Below, piece after piece: positions 22,754-35,424 of a DNA stretch of 64,000 bases. Location of the stretch: positions 38,054,835-38,118,834 of the forward strand of contig OZ026530.1 in the NCBI GenBank assembly GCA_964019695.1, read 5' to 3'. The notes beneath the pieces were generated by a model. That model was not told where the DNA came from. It ran no database searches and was given only the letters and a program-made list of their open reading frames with translations. Every line of letters starts with the position of its first letter. Positions within the stretch are counted from its first letter, which is position 1. Both the position numbers and the translations under genes were made by a program. This DNA is from Loripinus fragilis. Taxonomy: Eukaryota; Mollusca; Bivalvia; Lucinida; Lucinidae.

Positions 22754-23220
22754 TACATTCAAACTTTGCAAAATGATTATTCACACATTGACGATGTGCA
22801 CCTTCTTTTTGTGTACATTTAGTAATATCTTATTATATTTTGGGAGTGTTGAACTCAGGCATTATGGCGTCTACACCACCTTTGGGGTGCTTCCATTGTG
22901 TAATCTGTAGCCCCAACAGTTTTTATTCATTTTATTCAAACCTTGCATACTGATTCTTGACATATTGAAGATTGAATATGTGCACCTCCTATTTTTGTGC
23001 ATTTTGATAGACGAGTATATTGTCAGATATTATTTGGTGATGAACTTACGACATTTTCCGCCCACAACACGTGATATTTAGACTTTTATTACGTCCGCAA
23101 CACTTATGGGGGCCTGCTTTGTGTATTTTGTACCCCAAACAGCTTCCTTTTCTTTTTATACAAAATTTTGCATCATCACAAATCTCTTCGAAAATCCTTG
23201 GCAGCTGTGTGCGTGTGTGT
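22754..23220. repeat. Tandem repeats of about 190 bp, two and a half units
   Basis: This is the right part of the interrupted first unit, then complete units near 22850-23040 and 23041-23220. Shared motifs are GTGTAATCTGTAGCCCCAAC, TTATTCAAACCTTGCATA and GTGCACCTCCT. The 95-residue frame at 23071-23358 runs across this repeat and I do not regard it as a gene. Confidence 0.6.
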
Positions 23221-23336
23221 GTGTCAATCCATTCATGCCGAATGGATTTTCCTACCCTTATCAGTAGGACGAGCCTATTTCCAATTTTAGGGGTGTTTGT
23301 TGATATGTTTCATTTTTATTCAAACAGAACTTTCTG

Positions 23337-23406
23337 TAACAAACAGTGGAGGCACTGATCAGACGCCGCTTTTTACGGCGTCAGATCTGGTTCTGCACTG
23401 TTTGCC
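23337..23406. repeat. GATCAGACGCCG foldback repeat
   Basis: AACAGTGGAGGCACTGATCA pairs with TCAGATCTGGTTCTGCACTG. The stem continues as GACGCCG/CGGCGTC around TTTTTA, a near-perfect hairpin. Confidence 0.75.
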
Positions 23407-23419
23407 TATGTCCCACAGA

Positions 23420-23965
23420 AATGACGCTAGGCTTATATGGAATAATTATTGTAAATTGACAAAATCATAGCCAAAGCTGAAAATGGACTAATCCAGCAAT
23501 TACTATTATACTTCGGCTAACCGATTTGCGGATAGTAAGTATCACGTCATAAGGAACTGCATTTATTGACTTATATTAACGAAACTTGGCCTGCAGCTTT
23601 ATATCAATAGATCAAAGCCAATGATGGGCTAATCATGTTTACTTGTATCTGATTGTCTGATATTGTCCGGACTCTTATGGGGCTTTGCATTGAATAAAGT
23701 TTGAAACACTAATTTTGTATGGTCTTTAAAGTACCACTGCTTATATGAATCAGTTCACAAGATTTCTTTTGTATTTTCACAAATGCGTCAACTCATGATT
23801 TAAACGCGCATGTGCAGCTTCTTTTGGGGATTAGCTGTCAACCTTTCTCTAAATCTATACTATGTGTATAAGATCAGCACATGCCATGTCGAGATTGCGC
23901 ATACTCATCTGAGACTTAGCTACTCGCCGATACTTTATTTTACCAAATTAACATTTTCCCATGGG
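23420..23965. other. No recognisable gene
   Basis: AT-rich sequence without recognisable coding motifs. The frame at 23810-24040 crosses into a duplicated block and is not conserved in its paralogue. Confidence 0.45.
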
Positions 23966-23966
23966 T

Positions 23967-26886
23967 TGGCTAATGCAAATATAGATGCGCTTTATGCTGG
24001 TAGTCTCAGAATAAATGTAAAATATGTGTTTTCCGAGTAATTTTACATTTTATAAGTGGAGCGTAACTAAAGTGGCTCACTGTACTGATCTGGTGTGCGA
24101 GAAAAGTATCATACGATGCCAAGACATTGCCGAAAATGCAGATCACAGAACAAATAAAGGCATCGCTAGGAAGCCATTGAAATAAAGAGGAATTCGTATT
24201 AAGCCCTACTTATCTTTACATTTCTCAACACGGGATGCCTTAATAACGGTAAACGTTTCCATTTAAAGATGACCTTACTTTTACCCATCAATATCGAAAA
24301 TAATTCAAGGAGTAGCCTACACAAAATAAATCTAAAAAAGAAATTGCTAGTTCTTTGAAAACGCAATCTCTGTACTCTACATACTACTCGATAGGAATAC
24401 TGATATATTTGGCCATGACATTGGACTCAATAAACAAAGTTCTGACCTGAAGTAAGTAAGAATGCCAAGATCAGGAACCGATACAATCAATTAGTACTAC
24501 CACACCTGACCCGAACACTTCTTTGTTATATTCACAACATAAGCAATTATTGTGCAATTGTGGCTTTCGCTTTTGTTTCTTTCCTTTATTTTTTTCTGAT
24601 AATTTTGTAAATCTCTGGTGATTTCGATGATATTTCTTGTGATTATGGTTTTTGGTCAGTCCCGTGATGATCAATATTCTTAACTGCGGTTGCAGATATA
24701 ATTATAAATATGTTTGAAAGAGTTATCTATCATCAGAAAAAAATGAAAAAATTATTGTCGAATCTGGTAAAGTATTATATTGTTATTATTTTGGTATATT
24801 TTAATAAATTGTTACCAGCTTGTTCTACTGTGCAGAAAAGCACTTCCGTACATTGTTCACTCTGACGAGTAAGGCCAAATGAAAAATAACCTGTGTTTAG
24901 GATAACCTGACCTTGCCTAGATATATAAGATTTACTGGTGAAGCCTAGACTTTTCCGTTTTTTTTTTTTTGTTTTTTTTTTTTAAAGATATAGTTTTATG
25001 CATTATGAAAGGCGAAATGCCTTTCAAAATGCATAAAATTATATATATTTTTCTCGAAAAAAATATGTGTGCCTACCCCTACCTTACCTAAAATTTTCAG
25101 ACCCGTTACCCGAAACACAATTCTTTTTTATTTGGCTTAAGGTCGACTCGAGGCTAGCGACACGGCTGCTGGGTAAATAAGTTCTTATTGACCCGGCCAC
25201 CGGGTTTATAACTGCTTAACTGCACGGCAACAGGATGGATAGGATATACTTCACCCGGCAACAATGAGAATAAATTTTGACTACATGTTCACCCTGCATC
25301 AGTGAAAATGACTAACTAACAATGTTGTAATCAGTGGGATGGGGGGGGGGGGGTAATATAGGTCCAGTTAAGCAAAGTTTTTCAGCGTAGCATTGTGATC
25401 ATTCCCTTATCCATCAATTTAAACATGTGTTTTGGTTTAAATAAGAAAAATAGTTTTCAGTTACACACTCTTATCCCGGGGTCTGCGGGTTAACCAGGAT
25501 TACACAGGGGATTTATCTCAACAAGAGAAGTGATCTGTAAGTAAGCTGTACTTGTATTTCAATTCTTGTTTTAATTCTTGCTTTAAAACAGAGAATAAAG
25601 ACAAAGAAATCTATTTTTGAATGTATGCACATCGGATTAGCAACTACCAGTTATGGGATGAACCACAATGTACTTCTGTGTGTCTCGAACAAAAATACAA
25701 TATTGCTTCGAGTGTGTGTGTGTGAACTGAAAAAGATGCACAGGTTAGCAAGATCCTTAGCTGATCGTTTATGCAATAAAATCCTGCGATATTATCCACG
25801 GAACTATAATTAGCACACCAGATAAGGATATCGGTGATTTTACTCCGGGAAGGAAAATCTTATCTAACACATGCTATTTTACCAAGGAGGTCAAGTAACG
25901 TCATCATATGAAATTGCATCTTAGAGTATTCAGGGACATCTGGAAGCTTAATTGAAAAAAAATAGAAAAAAATAAAAATAAAAACAGTGGTGAGCAAACG
26001 GGATCACCGTTTCATGGTCATCACTCGGCAAGCCTCGTGATGCCAAACGGCGAATCTCGGGAGGGATTTTTCTATCATACCCTCACACTCACGATACATT
26101 CTTATATACTGAACCAGGTCATGCGATTTTGGTACTTATCCCATATACGACAGAGCAGCCAAGCTCAGGCTAGCATGCTCGCCAGAACATTTGCTGCTTG
26201 CATAAACACAGTGTGATGTTATTTTGTCAGCCACAAGTTTCTATTTCGTCCATAAATCCCGTGAATTACCATATCTATGCTACCTCTGTTAAGACTTTTC
26301 GAGCCTTAGCTGCCTATATCCTCTCTATGTAACTGCAAGGACGCAATCGGAACGCAGAACACATATCATGGTACATTGTATGTGAAGTATATATAGAGCT
26401 AATGGGCATGGTCAAAATTTAGAACTTATTTATACAATACAATTGAATACAAAATTTTATTTATAAAGTCGGAGATACTTTTTGTACGTCCGTTCAATTA
26501 TTAAGGACGTAGCGAAGGATGTACTTTGGGTGTAGCGCGGTTGGTGGGCTATTAGTCAGTAAATAGCTGTACATAGCTTATGTTATTTCTGCTTAAACTT
26601 TACAACTTTAAATAAAATATGTCTTATGTCTTTGTCTTAAAGATTTGTCCATTTGGATGAGTTACACAGTCATGAAAGGGCAAACTCTTGAAATATAGCC
26701 AAGAGATTTTTTTATAATCCAAACTTACTAGTTTTGTCAAATGGCCAAAACGATTTCAAAGATTTCTGCTGCACAATTCTGCCGGGTCAATAAGAGCTTA
26801 TTGACACAGTCGCCGGGTAAAAAAATGACACAGCCTATTGGGGAATAGCCACTTCGGACGAATAAAGCTTCAAACATAGCTATGTA
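23967..26886. repeat. Segmental duplication block, copy 1
   Basis: From TGGCTAATGCAAATATAGAT on, this block matches 39322-42234 almost base for base. A shorter relative is at 61725-62635. It includes a remnant right end of a TA-flanked element (ends at 24082), poly-G at 25338 and CACCGGGTTTATAACTGC. The small frames inside (24471, 25625) change in the second copy and are not supported as genes. Confidence 0.85.
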
Positions 26887-27803
26887 CGAGGGTCATCCAA
26901 TAAAGAATGAGACTTTCTTCATTGTATGAAAACCTGTGTGTGCATTTAGTTAAAATTCACCATAATAATAGTATGACAGCTTAGCAATTCAGGAATATAA
27001 ACAACATGTTTGTGATTGATCAGTTGCCATAGTAACGGGATGTTTTGTGGAAGGACTTGAAAACGCATGGCCACGTTTATATTATTTTTTGAATACTCGC
27101 GGTTATTGAAAGTCTATTATTTTCACTGATAGATAGAATATAACCTCTTGATATAATTTCTTCTACTAAACAATCTTAGTGTTTCATAAAATGCTATGAA
27201 AGATTAACCAAATATGCATATCCTTTATTTTGGTTGCCTAGCAACCGATTTACTTGATTTTTTATAAACACACTACTTTGTGTTGCTATGGTAACTATGT
27301 AGGTGAAGAATATCCCACAAAATGTTTCGTTATCTGCAGCTTATTGTTATTAAGTATACATGAACAGAACTGTGTTCACTTTAATTGCCTTCGACTATTT
27401 GATATTAACATTTAAAGTCAAGAGGTCAGGGAAAATACCAGATATTTCTTGAAATTTTGATTTTTTAAGCTTTGTTTCCATGGTAACGGCTCAAGAATCT
27501 GAAACATTACTTTCCCCTATTGGCTATAGACAGATTGCATGAGCATATATAAGAACGTGTAGAAAAATAAACTATACATCTTAATCTGTTGCTATGGTAA
27601 CCACCTATAGTTAGCCGTCCACGCATGTTTGCCCTGTCTTCTAATGTTGCCTAGCAACGAATGTTGGAACTATGTAAAACGTCGAATATGGTAAATTTGA
27701 ACAGCCAAAAAGACGAGCTAGCTTTGAAAGAAATTTCATAAGCCAAGCATGTAAATTCACTGCGCTATTAAAAAAAGTCTCATTCTTTATTGGATGACCC
27801 TCG
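26887..27803. mobile_element. Mariner-like MITE of 917 bp with X-box motifs
   Basis: The 30-bp inverted ends begin CGAGGGTCATCCAATAAAGA and TA flanks both sides. The paralogue at 42229-42240 reads AGCTATGTATGTGCTC, a clean empty site, so insertion followed the segmental duplication. No transposase frame exists. The interior has six palindromes of the form GTTGCCATAGTAAC or GTTGCCTAGCAAC (listed in the next entry). Confidence 0.9.
27023..27658. promoter_or_regulatory. Six X-box-like palindromes inside a MITE
   Basis: Motifs: GTTGCCATAGTAAC (27023-27036), GTTGCCTAGCAAC (27233-27245), GTTGCTATGGTAAC (27282-27295), GTTTCCATGGTAAC (27474-27487), GTTGCTATGGTAAC (27588-27601) and GTTGCCTAGCAAC (27646-27658). 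The RFX-family X-box is GTNRCC, 0-3 bases, RGYAAC. Three motifs match it fully and three have one mismatch. That RFX binds them is an inference. Confidence 0.5.
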
Positions 27804-28019
27804 TATGTGCCCTTATTTACTATTTTTCATAAACTAATATGCCCTTTCTCCTTTGATTCCTGATCATCATAAATACACTTTTCAGGTGTCAGTAAAAGTA
27901 TTTGAATGATTTTGGTAAACAGTAGAGAAATTACGCTATCTATGCAAAAACCCAGATAAAAGCAATTCCTTTAGATAAAACAACTGGCCTAGCTAAAAGT
28001 TATATTTTGATCACCTATA

Positions 28020-28980
28020 TCTTCTGTACCTAATGTTTTTATAGCCCCACTTTGGAAAGAGGGGGGTCTATATAGGATTTGGGTTGTCTGTCATTAGATC
28101 CGCCCGTCTGATCGTTCGTTCATCTGTCATAATTTGGTTTCCGCTCAATATTTTGAGAACTCTTTTATTGAGTTTATCCAAATTTTGTATGTGTTTTGAT
28201 ACTGATATGATCTAACTTGGGATTGTTACACGCCATTTTCTCCAAATTTGTACCAGAGTTATGGCCCTTGATTTACGCCAAATTTTCGTTTCCCCTCAAT
28301 ATCTTGAGAACAAATTGACATATTTTCACCAAAATTATATATGGATTCATATTTACAAGATCTAGCTTGGTTTTGTTACACGTCATTTTTCCCAAATTTG
28401 TACCTGAGTTATGGCCTTTGATTTACGTCAATATTTCGTTTCCCCTCAATATCTTGAGAAAAAAATGAACATATTTGCACCAAATTTTATAGATGCATTA
28501 ATATTGACAAGATCTAGCTTTGGGTTCTTACACGTTATTTTTGCCAAACTTGTACAAGAGTTATGGCCCTTTATTTACGCCAAATTTTGTTACCGCTCAA
28601 TATCTAGAGAACAAATTGGCAGAATTTCACCAAATTTTATATATGTTTTCATATTGACAAGATCTAGCTAGGGATTGTTACATGTCAGTTTTTACACATT
28701 TGAACCATAGTTATGGCCCTTGATTTACGCCAATATTTTTTCGCTCAATGTCTTGAGGAGAAATCGACAGAATTACACCAAATTTTATATATGCATTCAT
28801 TTTGACAAGATCTAGTTTGTTACAGAGTTATGGCCCTTGATTGATATCAGAATTTGTTCCTGCTCAATATCTTTAGATTTTCCTGCTAAAATATCTAGAA
28901 CTTGGCCTTTTTACTACTGTAAAGTGCTGCAGCGGGCTATAATCAGATTATCTGACAATTCTAGTTTTTAAATTAAGACA
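28020..28980 (+). repeat. 150-bp tandem repeat block, copy B
   Basis: It is homologous to 1440-2200, with about five units. It is preceded by GTTTTTATAGCCCCACTTTG and ends near GTGCTGCAGCGGGCTATAAT. The frame 28411-28671 is again a repeat translation. Confidence 0.8.
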
Positions 28981-29079
28981 TGTTTAGGTCAACTCATTGC
29001 ATTTAAAATCAAGTTTCATAGAGCACTGTCCATTCACTGAAAAATGGATGCAATCACTTCAAATTCCTTACTAGATCTT

Positions 29080-30145
29080 CGTCGCTTCAGTGCTATAGTG
29101 TTCTAAGTGACATTTTGGTCAATAATGAGTTATGCATACCGTTGGAAAGGGGATCAAATGTTCTATCTACTGGTGAAGGTTTCATTTGCCTATCTCCTCC
29201 CAGTAAGCTTAAAATCACTGTGCGTTTCTGTTCTATCTACAAAAAGACAATTTCGTTCAGTGCTATAGTGTTCTAAGTGATTTTCATCCAATGGCCAATG
29301 ATGATTATGTCACGTGACTGGGTGAGTTCAGTGTCAAACTGTTCTATCTACATAAAGTCACTTCTCTTGGAGAAATTGCTAAAACTTGCAGTTACCTCCC
29401 TTTCATAAATTTAAATATCCTGAATCGAAGCGGTTTGTCGGTCTTATGACGAACTAATGGCTAAATCGGCTACTTTTAGGTCCCAAAAATCCGCTCAGTC
29501 AAAATTATAACGCAAATTGATCCATGGATAGAATAATAAGCTGTAGAAACAGATTACCTCCCTTACACATGTCTAAACTGCTTTAATTGAAGTAATTTGG
29601 CGATCTTATTACAAATCAACGGTTTAAACTGCTCTTTTTAGGGCCAAATAATCAGTTCAGTCTAAAATGTTATACAAATTGACCCCATTGACAGAAAAAA
29701 TAACTGTAGAAAAAGATTACCTCCCTTGCATAAGTTTTAATGGCATAATCCGTGCGGTTTGTTACTGTTATGCCAAATAAATGACTAAATCTGCTGCTTT
29801 TAGGTACAAATAAGCATTTCGGATCAGACTAGTATATGAATTGACTCCATAAACAGAACAATAAGCTATAGGAACATATAGAACACTATAGCACTGAACG
29901 CTGAAGGTGGTTTTCAGGGCAAAATGTTCTATCTGCAAACGGTAAAATGCCCGTAATTTAATATTACTGTAAGGAATTCTTCAAACAAAGGTCATTTACA
30001 CTGTATGTATGTATTTTAACCCTCTAGTATGATTCAAAGGTCTGTGATAAATAAGACATCAAAAATCAGGATGCTAAAATTTTCAAACTCATTTTTCTCA
30101 AAACTTGTGCAATTGTTGATAGAACACTATAGCACTGAAGCGACG
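29080..30145. mobile_element. TIR element of 1,066 bp with CGTCGCTTCAG ends
   Basis: The left end CGTCGCTTCAGTGCTATAGT and its exact complement at the right end form a perfect 26-bp inverted repeat. The flanks are TCTT on both sides (29076-29079, 30146-30149). The empty sites in copies A (about 2385) and C (about 43380) read AGATCTTCGCTATGAAT. This gives a 4-bp duplication, or 6 bp (TCTTCG) if the ends are unequal. The interior repeats GTTCTATCTAC and a second CAGTGCTATAGTGTTCTA at about 29260. There is no transposase frame. I cannot assign the superfamily. Confidence 0.85.
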
Positions 30146-31093
30146 TCTTCGCTATGAATACCTTATCACAGTGTGGGAATGCCAAGTTATAAAGTTTATA
30201 AGCAGACGACCTTTGGAGATAAAGGATTTTAGCACTGACACAAAAATGAATCTGATAAATGTCGTCTGCTTGAGTTATCTGCTGCATATCTTTGCTGGCA
30301 TTATTGACTATCTTAGGTATGGAGTATTTTGTTTTGAAAAAAGCTTACGGTGAATGTCTCATTTATTGAAAAGACATTTATCGTACAGTAGGTACACATT
30401 GGAATTTCCTCTATAGACAATTCCAATGTGACCTTACAATATATGTTTACTGAAAATAAGAATAAATATTTTCACATTATATTTTTGCCAAGTACCATGC
30501 ACATTGTCTTTGCCTCTTTTAAACATATTGAACTGCCAATCAGTTAAAAATACCTGTTACTTTACTGCAAATGGTTTATACTTGCATGACAGCTACAGCT
30601 CCAAATTCCGGTTTATGAACTTCCTCTTTGCTAACTAGGAATATCAGTGAATATTGGCAGCATTAAGATAGCTTTTTATCCACTATTGTCACTGAATCAC
30701 CTTTAAAAAGAGACACAGTGCATTGTCCAAATTATTACTAGACCAGCATGCATATAAACTAATAAATTTTGTTATCTGACATCTCAGTTTTAAGCAGTTA
30801 AATGCAAAAAAAAGAACCAATTTCAGTATTCTTGTTTGGTCAACATCGAAACAGTTCACATATTTGACCATTTTTGGCTGTTTAGTTTAATGATATATCT
30901 AATGTGAATTCAACTATGAGTTGTATGCATTGTATCCAGCCTTTCTTGTAAACAACAATAATGAGTTATTAAAATGTTAGTTGAAGTCATATTTAAATTG
31001 AGTATAGGAAATTACTTTTTTCACTTTTCTAACCAATTATAAATAACCCATATATTTGTTCCTATCATTAGTGCCCTTAAAGTGTGAAATATG
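30146..31093. other. Spacer of duplicated locus, copy B
   Basis: It matches copy A at 2385-3578. It includes the empty TTAA site at 30663-30666. No gene is seen; the frames at 30066-30353 and 30689 are not shared with copy A. Confidence 0.6.
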
Positions 31094-31465
31094 CATGGTT
31101 GGGTGGTAGAAATCAGGGTCTGTTTAACCGGCAGTTTTAACACATAATAACTCCAAAAGTGGTCAATACTAGTCGATTTGTGGACGATTGAAAAATTGAG
31201 CAGTTAATTATTTTTTTTATGGCTCGTTTATATAGCTGATTTAGTGGATCAGAAAGAACCCTAAGCTGGCAATAACAACTGAACAACATTGACAAGTATG
31301 TCTTAAGAATCAATGCACATACCGGTACATAAGTATGCCTGTGACTTTATCAACCACTTCAATTAACCAACAATCCACCTCCAATCGACCAGCATTGAGC
31401 AGTTAAACTGGTTATAACCGCTGGCCTGTCAATATGAGTATTAATCGCCTTACTGCCAACCTTGG
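31094..31465. mobile_element. MITE with GGTTGG ends, intact copy B
   Basis: Ends GCATGGTTGGGTGGTAGAAA and GCCTTACTGCCAACCTTGG are inverted. It is the uninterrupted counterpart of 3579-9728 and of 63381-63775. Confidence 0.7.
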
Positions 31466-31880
31466 AAATATGTTTTTTTCTATTGTCTTACAGATATAAA
31501 AAAATTCACTCCTAAGAGTCGTGAAGTTTGATCAATGCGTTTTTGTCTTTTTAGGTACCTGTATTTCTGAATCTACTACATATCCTTTATTTCGGACGCC
31601 TGACCTCAAGAAAACTCAAAATAAAGCACAATGATTGACTGCTTACGTGTCCACAAGCAGCCAATCTTTGCTCTTTATTTCAAATTTGAGAATGAACTAA
31701 AGTTTTATAACCTCGAGGCCAGTTTTGTCACTTGAGGAGTATTTATAGGGCAAACAACTACTGATACATATGGGCAAGGAATAACCTATACACACTTAGC
31801 AACGACAGTTACTGCCCGATTATGATGCAAGTTACTTGTTGATTATTGTATGATTCTAAATTATACCTTGTCTGTTTTAG

Positions 31881-31967
31881 ATTTCTAAGAAACGTTGGGA
31901 CACAAATGTTGATGAGCTGTTAGAATTAAGAGCATTGTGGATGCACTTGGAAGAACGTGAAGTCTAG
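31881..31967 (+). other. Conserved exon-like segment upstream of ZNF copy B
   Basis: It follows the acceptor-like CTTGTCTGTTTTAG. In phase 0 it is open for 28 codons and ends at TAG. The peptide begins ISKKRWDTNVDELLEL and continues RALWM, then LEEREV. It has a charged, helix-like composition. Copies A and C retain the second half but are broken in the first. It may be a short terminal coding exon, or part of a 5' exon spliced to the finger exon. I do not recognise the family. Confidence 0.45.
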
Positions 31968-32203
31968 CAGGAGTTAAGATATAAGAAGACATACATTCAT
32001 ATATAAAGGTTCTAACATTTCAATCAAATATGTGAGTTTTATACTCAATGTACACTTTGATGTAGACAGCTGCCGAGTAACCACAAACTAATCTTTCAAA
32101 CAGATCCTTCAGAACAGTATTTGTTTTTTATGAACACGTTAATACACTACATATGTACAGCCTAATTCAGAGGTGTTTAAGGATACGGTTATAGCGGCTA
32201 TGT

Positions 32204-32445
32204 ATGTTCCTATATAGCGACACTACTTATACGGACAGTATTGACACTTTTGGTAAATCATATGTTTGTGAATGTAACTTGATGAATCATGAGCTTTTTA
32301 TACAGGACAGAAACTTTGTTTTCATAGGCCACAGTGGCGCTTTCAAATATGTTTTACTCACTCGTTTGACATTAAGGAACATTTTCTTACTCATGCAGTT
32401 AATGAGCCATTTACCTCTTGGTTGTTTTAATCTATTTTATCTAAC
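32204..32445 (+). pseudogene. Decayed leading fingers, copy B
   Basis: The translation shows TFGKSYVCECNLMNHELFIQ, a finger skeleton with lost cysteines and histidines, then unrelated residues. Copy A has equivalent decayed DNA at about 11340-11580 and copy C at 44060-44263. These are probably ancestral N-terminal fingers lost before the duplications. Confidence 0.55.
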
Positions 32446-34275
32446 ATGGAGAGATGTAATTCTATTCATACTTGGGAGAAAAAGTATAAGTGTGACACTT
32501 GTGGTAAAAGTTTTACTCAGTCAGGTGGCTTGAAGAGACACACACTGATTTATACTGGCGATAAACCATATTCTTGTGACTATTGTGGTAAATGTTTTAC
32601 TGAAGCAGGTAACTTGAAGAAACATAAGCGTTTTCATACTGGAGATAAACCCTATTCGTGTGACACTTGTGGTAAATGTTTTTCTCAGTCAGACGACTTG
32701 AAGAAACATAAGCTTATTCATGAAGGACATAAACCATATTCATGTGACACTTGTGGTAAAGGTTTCACTCAAGCAGGTAACTTGAAAAAACATATGCTTA
32801 TTCATACTGGAGATAAACCATATTCCTGTGACTACTGTGGTAAATGTTTTACCCAAGCAAGTGAAATGAAGAAACATAAGCTTATTCATACTGGAGATAA
32901 ACCATATTCATGTGACACTTGTGGTAAAGGTTTCACTCAAGCAGGTAGCTTGAAGAAACATAAGCTTATTCATACTGGAGATAAACCATAATCATGTGAC
33001 TATTGTGGTAAATGTTTTACTCAGGCATAACCCTTGAATAGACATAAGCGTTTTCATACTGGAGATAAACCATATTCATGTGACACTTGTGGTAAATTAT
33101 GTTCTCAATTAGACGATTTGAGGATACATAAGCGTGTTCATGCTGGAGATAAACCGTACTCCTGTGACTACTGTAGTAAATGTTTTACTCAAGCAAGTGA
33201 CATGAAGAAACATAAACGTATTCATACTGGAGATAAACCATATTTATGTGACACTTGTGGTAAATGTTTTACTCAAGCAGGTAGCTTGAAGAAACATAAG
33301 CTTATTCATGCTGGAGATAAACCATATTCATGTGACACTTGTGGTAAATGTTTTACTCAAGCAGGTAACTTGAAAAAACATAAGCTTATTCATACTGGAG
33401 AACAACCATATTCATGTGACACTTGTGGTAAATGCTTTACTCATGCACACAACTTGAATAGACATAAGCGTATTCATAGTGGATATTAACCATATTCATG
33501 TGACACTTGTGGTAAATGTTTTACTCATTTATCTAACTTGAAGCAACATGTGTATATTCATACTTGAGAAAAGCCTTATCACTGTGACACTTGTGGTAAA
33601 TATTTTACAACATTATCCTACTTGAATACACACATGCTGGTTCATACAGAAGAAAAACTACATGCGGTTGATACTTGTGGTACGCGTATTCATTCATCTT
33701 TGGATTAAAATTGGATAAACTTATGCATACTGGACTTATGCCATTTTCCTGTGATTTTATGCTAAACGTTTTATCAATTTAATGCCTTGAAGATGCATAA
33801 GCTAAGTCATACAGCACATAAGCGATATTCTTGTGTCACTCGTTTCAAAAGCTTTGCTCAGCCATCTGCTTTGAAGAATCATAAACTTGTTCATACAGGA
33901 GAACAACGTTATAAGTGTGACACTTGCAGTAAATGTTTTGTTCTATTATCATCATTGAAGAAACATATACTAATTCATATTGGAGATACGCCATTTACGT
34001 GTGGCTCATGTGGTAGAGGATTTACTCATTCACATATCTTGATGCAATATATGCATATTCATAATGGACATAAGTCGTATACTTGTGGCTAATGCGGTAG
34101 AGGGTTTAGTCATTCCTATATCTTAAAGCAACACATGCTTATTCATAATGGACATAAGCCATATACTTGTGGCTCATGCGGTAGAGGGTTTAGTCATTCG
34201 TATATCTTGAAGCAACATATGCATATTCATAATTGACATAAGTCATATACTTGTGGCTCATGCGGTAGAGGGTTT
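32446..34275 (+). pseudogene. C2H2 zinc-finger array, copy B (nonsense-broken)
   Basis: It starts MERCNSIHTWEKKYKCDTCG. Type I fingers follow at 84-bp spacing. The phase is kept across 32446-33489 but is broken by TAA at 32989 (Tyr codon expected), TAA at 33028 (Tyr expected) and TAA at 33487 (Lys expected). TGA then replaces a linker Gly codon at about 33565. From 33787 to 34275 transitional and type II fingers (CGSCGRGF) are in the same phase, with further stops near 34090 and 34235. The six intact fingers at 32479-32988 and the run at 33034-33489 are well conserved. The array ends inside a type II finger where a Penelope-like element begins. Confidence 0.85.
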
Positions 34276-35424
34276 AATGCACAACAGTTTATGAAAGAAA
34301 TGGTAAAAAATTATTTTGGTCTATCAAACATTCAGGTGAAATTCTTAATAAATTGGAAGTCTAGAGGTTTTCTAGCAACTGGTTTGTCTGCATATGATTT
34401 CTCTACTCTCTATACTACATTGCCTCATAATCTAATCAAAGAAAAACTAACATAATTAATTGAACAAACATTTAACAGAGAGGGCTCACTTTATTTGGCT
34501 TGTAATGATAAAATGCCTTTTTTACCTCTGAACAACCTAAACGATATAAATTTGTGTCATGTCAGAAAATGTGTGATGCACTCCATTATCTTTTGGACAA
34601 TATATTTATAAGATTTGGCTCAAAATTATATAGACAAATTTTATATATTCCAATGGGTTCTAATTGTGCTCCTCTTGTTGCATATTTGTTTTTGTTTTGT
34701 TATGAGAGAGACTTTATGTTGTCTCTGTCAGACAAAAATCAAACTGATGTTATTGAAGCTTTTAACTCAACCTCCAGATATTTAGATGACTTAGTTAATA
34801 TTGATAATCCTTATTTTGACCAAATGGTAGGTCAGATATATCCCGCTGAACTTCAGTTAAATAAGGCGAATTCTTCTGATACTGAAGCTCCGTTTTTGGA
34901 CTTGAACCTGTCTATAACAAATGGCATATTTTCTTCTAAAATTTATGATAAACAGGATGATTTTAATTTTGAAATAGTAAATTTCCCCTTTCTTGATGGA
35001 GATGTTCCTCGCTCTCCTTCCTATGGTGTATATATTTCTCAGCTTATTTGTTTTGCGAGAGTGTGTTCTAATGTTGATGACTTCAACAACAGAAACTTAT
35101 TTTTAACTGCTAAGTTATTAAAACAAGGTTATAGATATCATAAAGTTCCAACATTGGGTTAAAAACTCTTCTGCAACAAGGCATATCAGAACCTATATTT
35201 TATGATGATCTAGTTTATAAATTCAAACGAGTTGTTGGAAAACCTAATTTTAGTGATCTATTCAAAAAGATAGTAAAACGTTATATAAGGGTTAGATTTA
35301 ACTTGGATATCACGCGACAGTCTGCATGCCTAGTTTTAAACCCAATCACGGTTTATAGCTATGCTTTCCTCTTTGATTGCACAACAGTGGGTCAGGCCTC
35401 AGACTCTATGATGGCTCTGACGTA
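34276..35424 (+). pseudogene. Penelope-like element reverse transcriptase fragment
   Basis: The translation in three consecutive frames shows YDFSTLYTTLPH (RT motif A region), QILYIPMGSNCAPL (motif B region) and STSRYLDDLVNI (catalytic YxDD). DTEAPFLDLNLSI, NFPFLDGDVPRSPSYG and FARVCSN follow. Past 35157 come GISEPIFYDDLVYKFKR and, near the end, LNPITVYSY. I recall this order from an abundant invertebrate Penelope-like RT family. Breaks: TAA at about 34453, a frame change in a T-run near 34520 and another at about 35160. No GIY-YIG endonuclease is visible after the RT. That would fit the clade with an N-terminal endonuclease or a truncated copy. The left end is cut by, or joined to, zinc-finger DNA. 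Confidence 0.7.
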
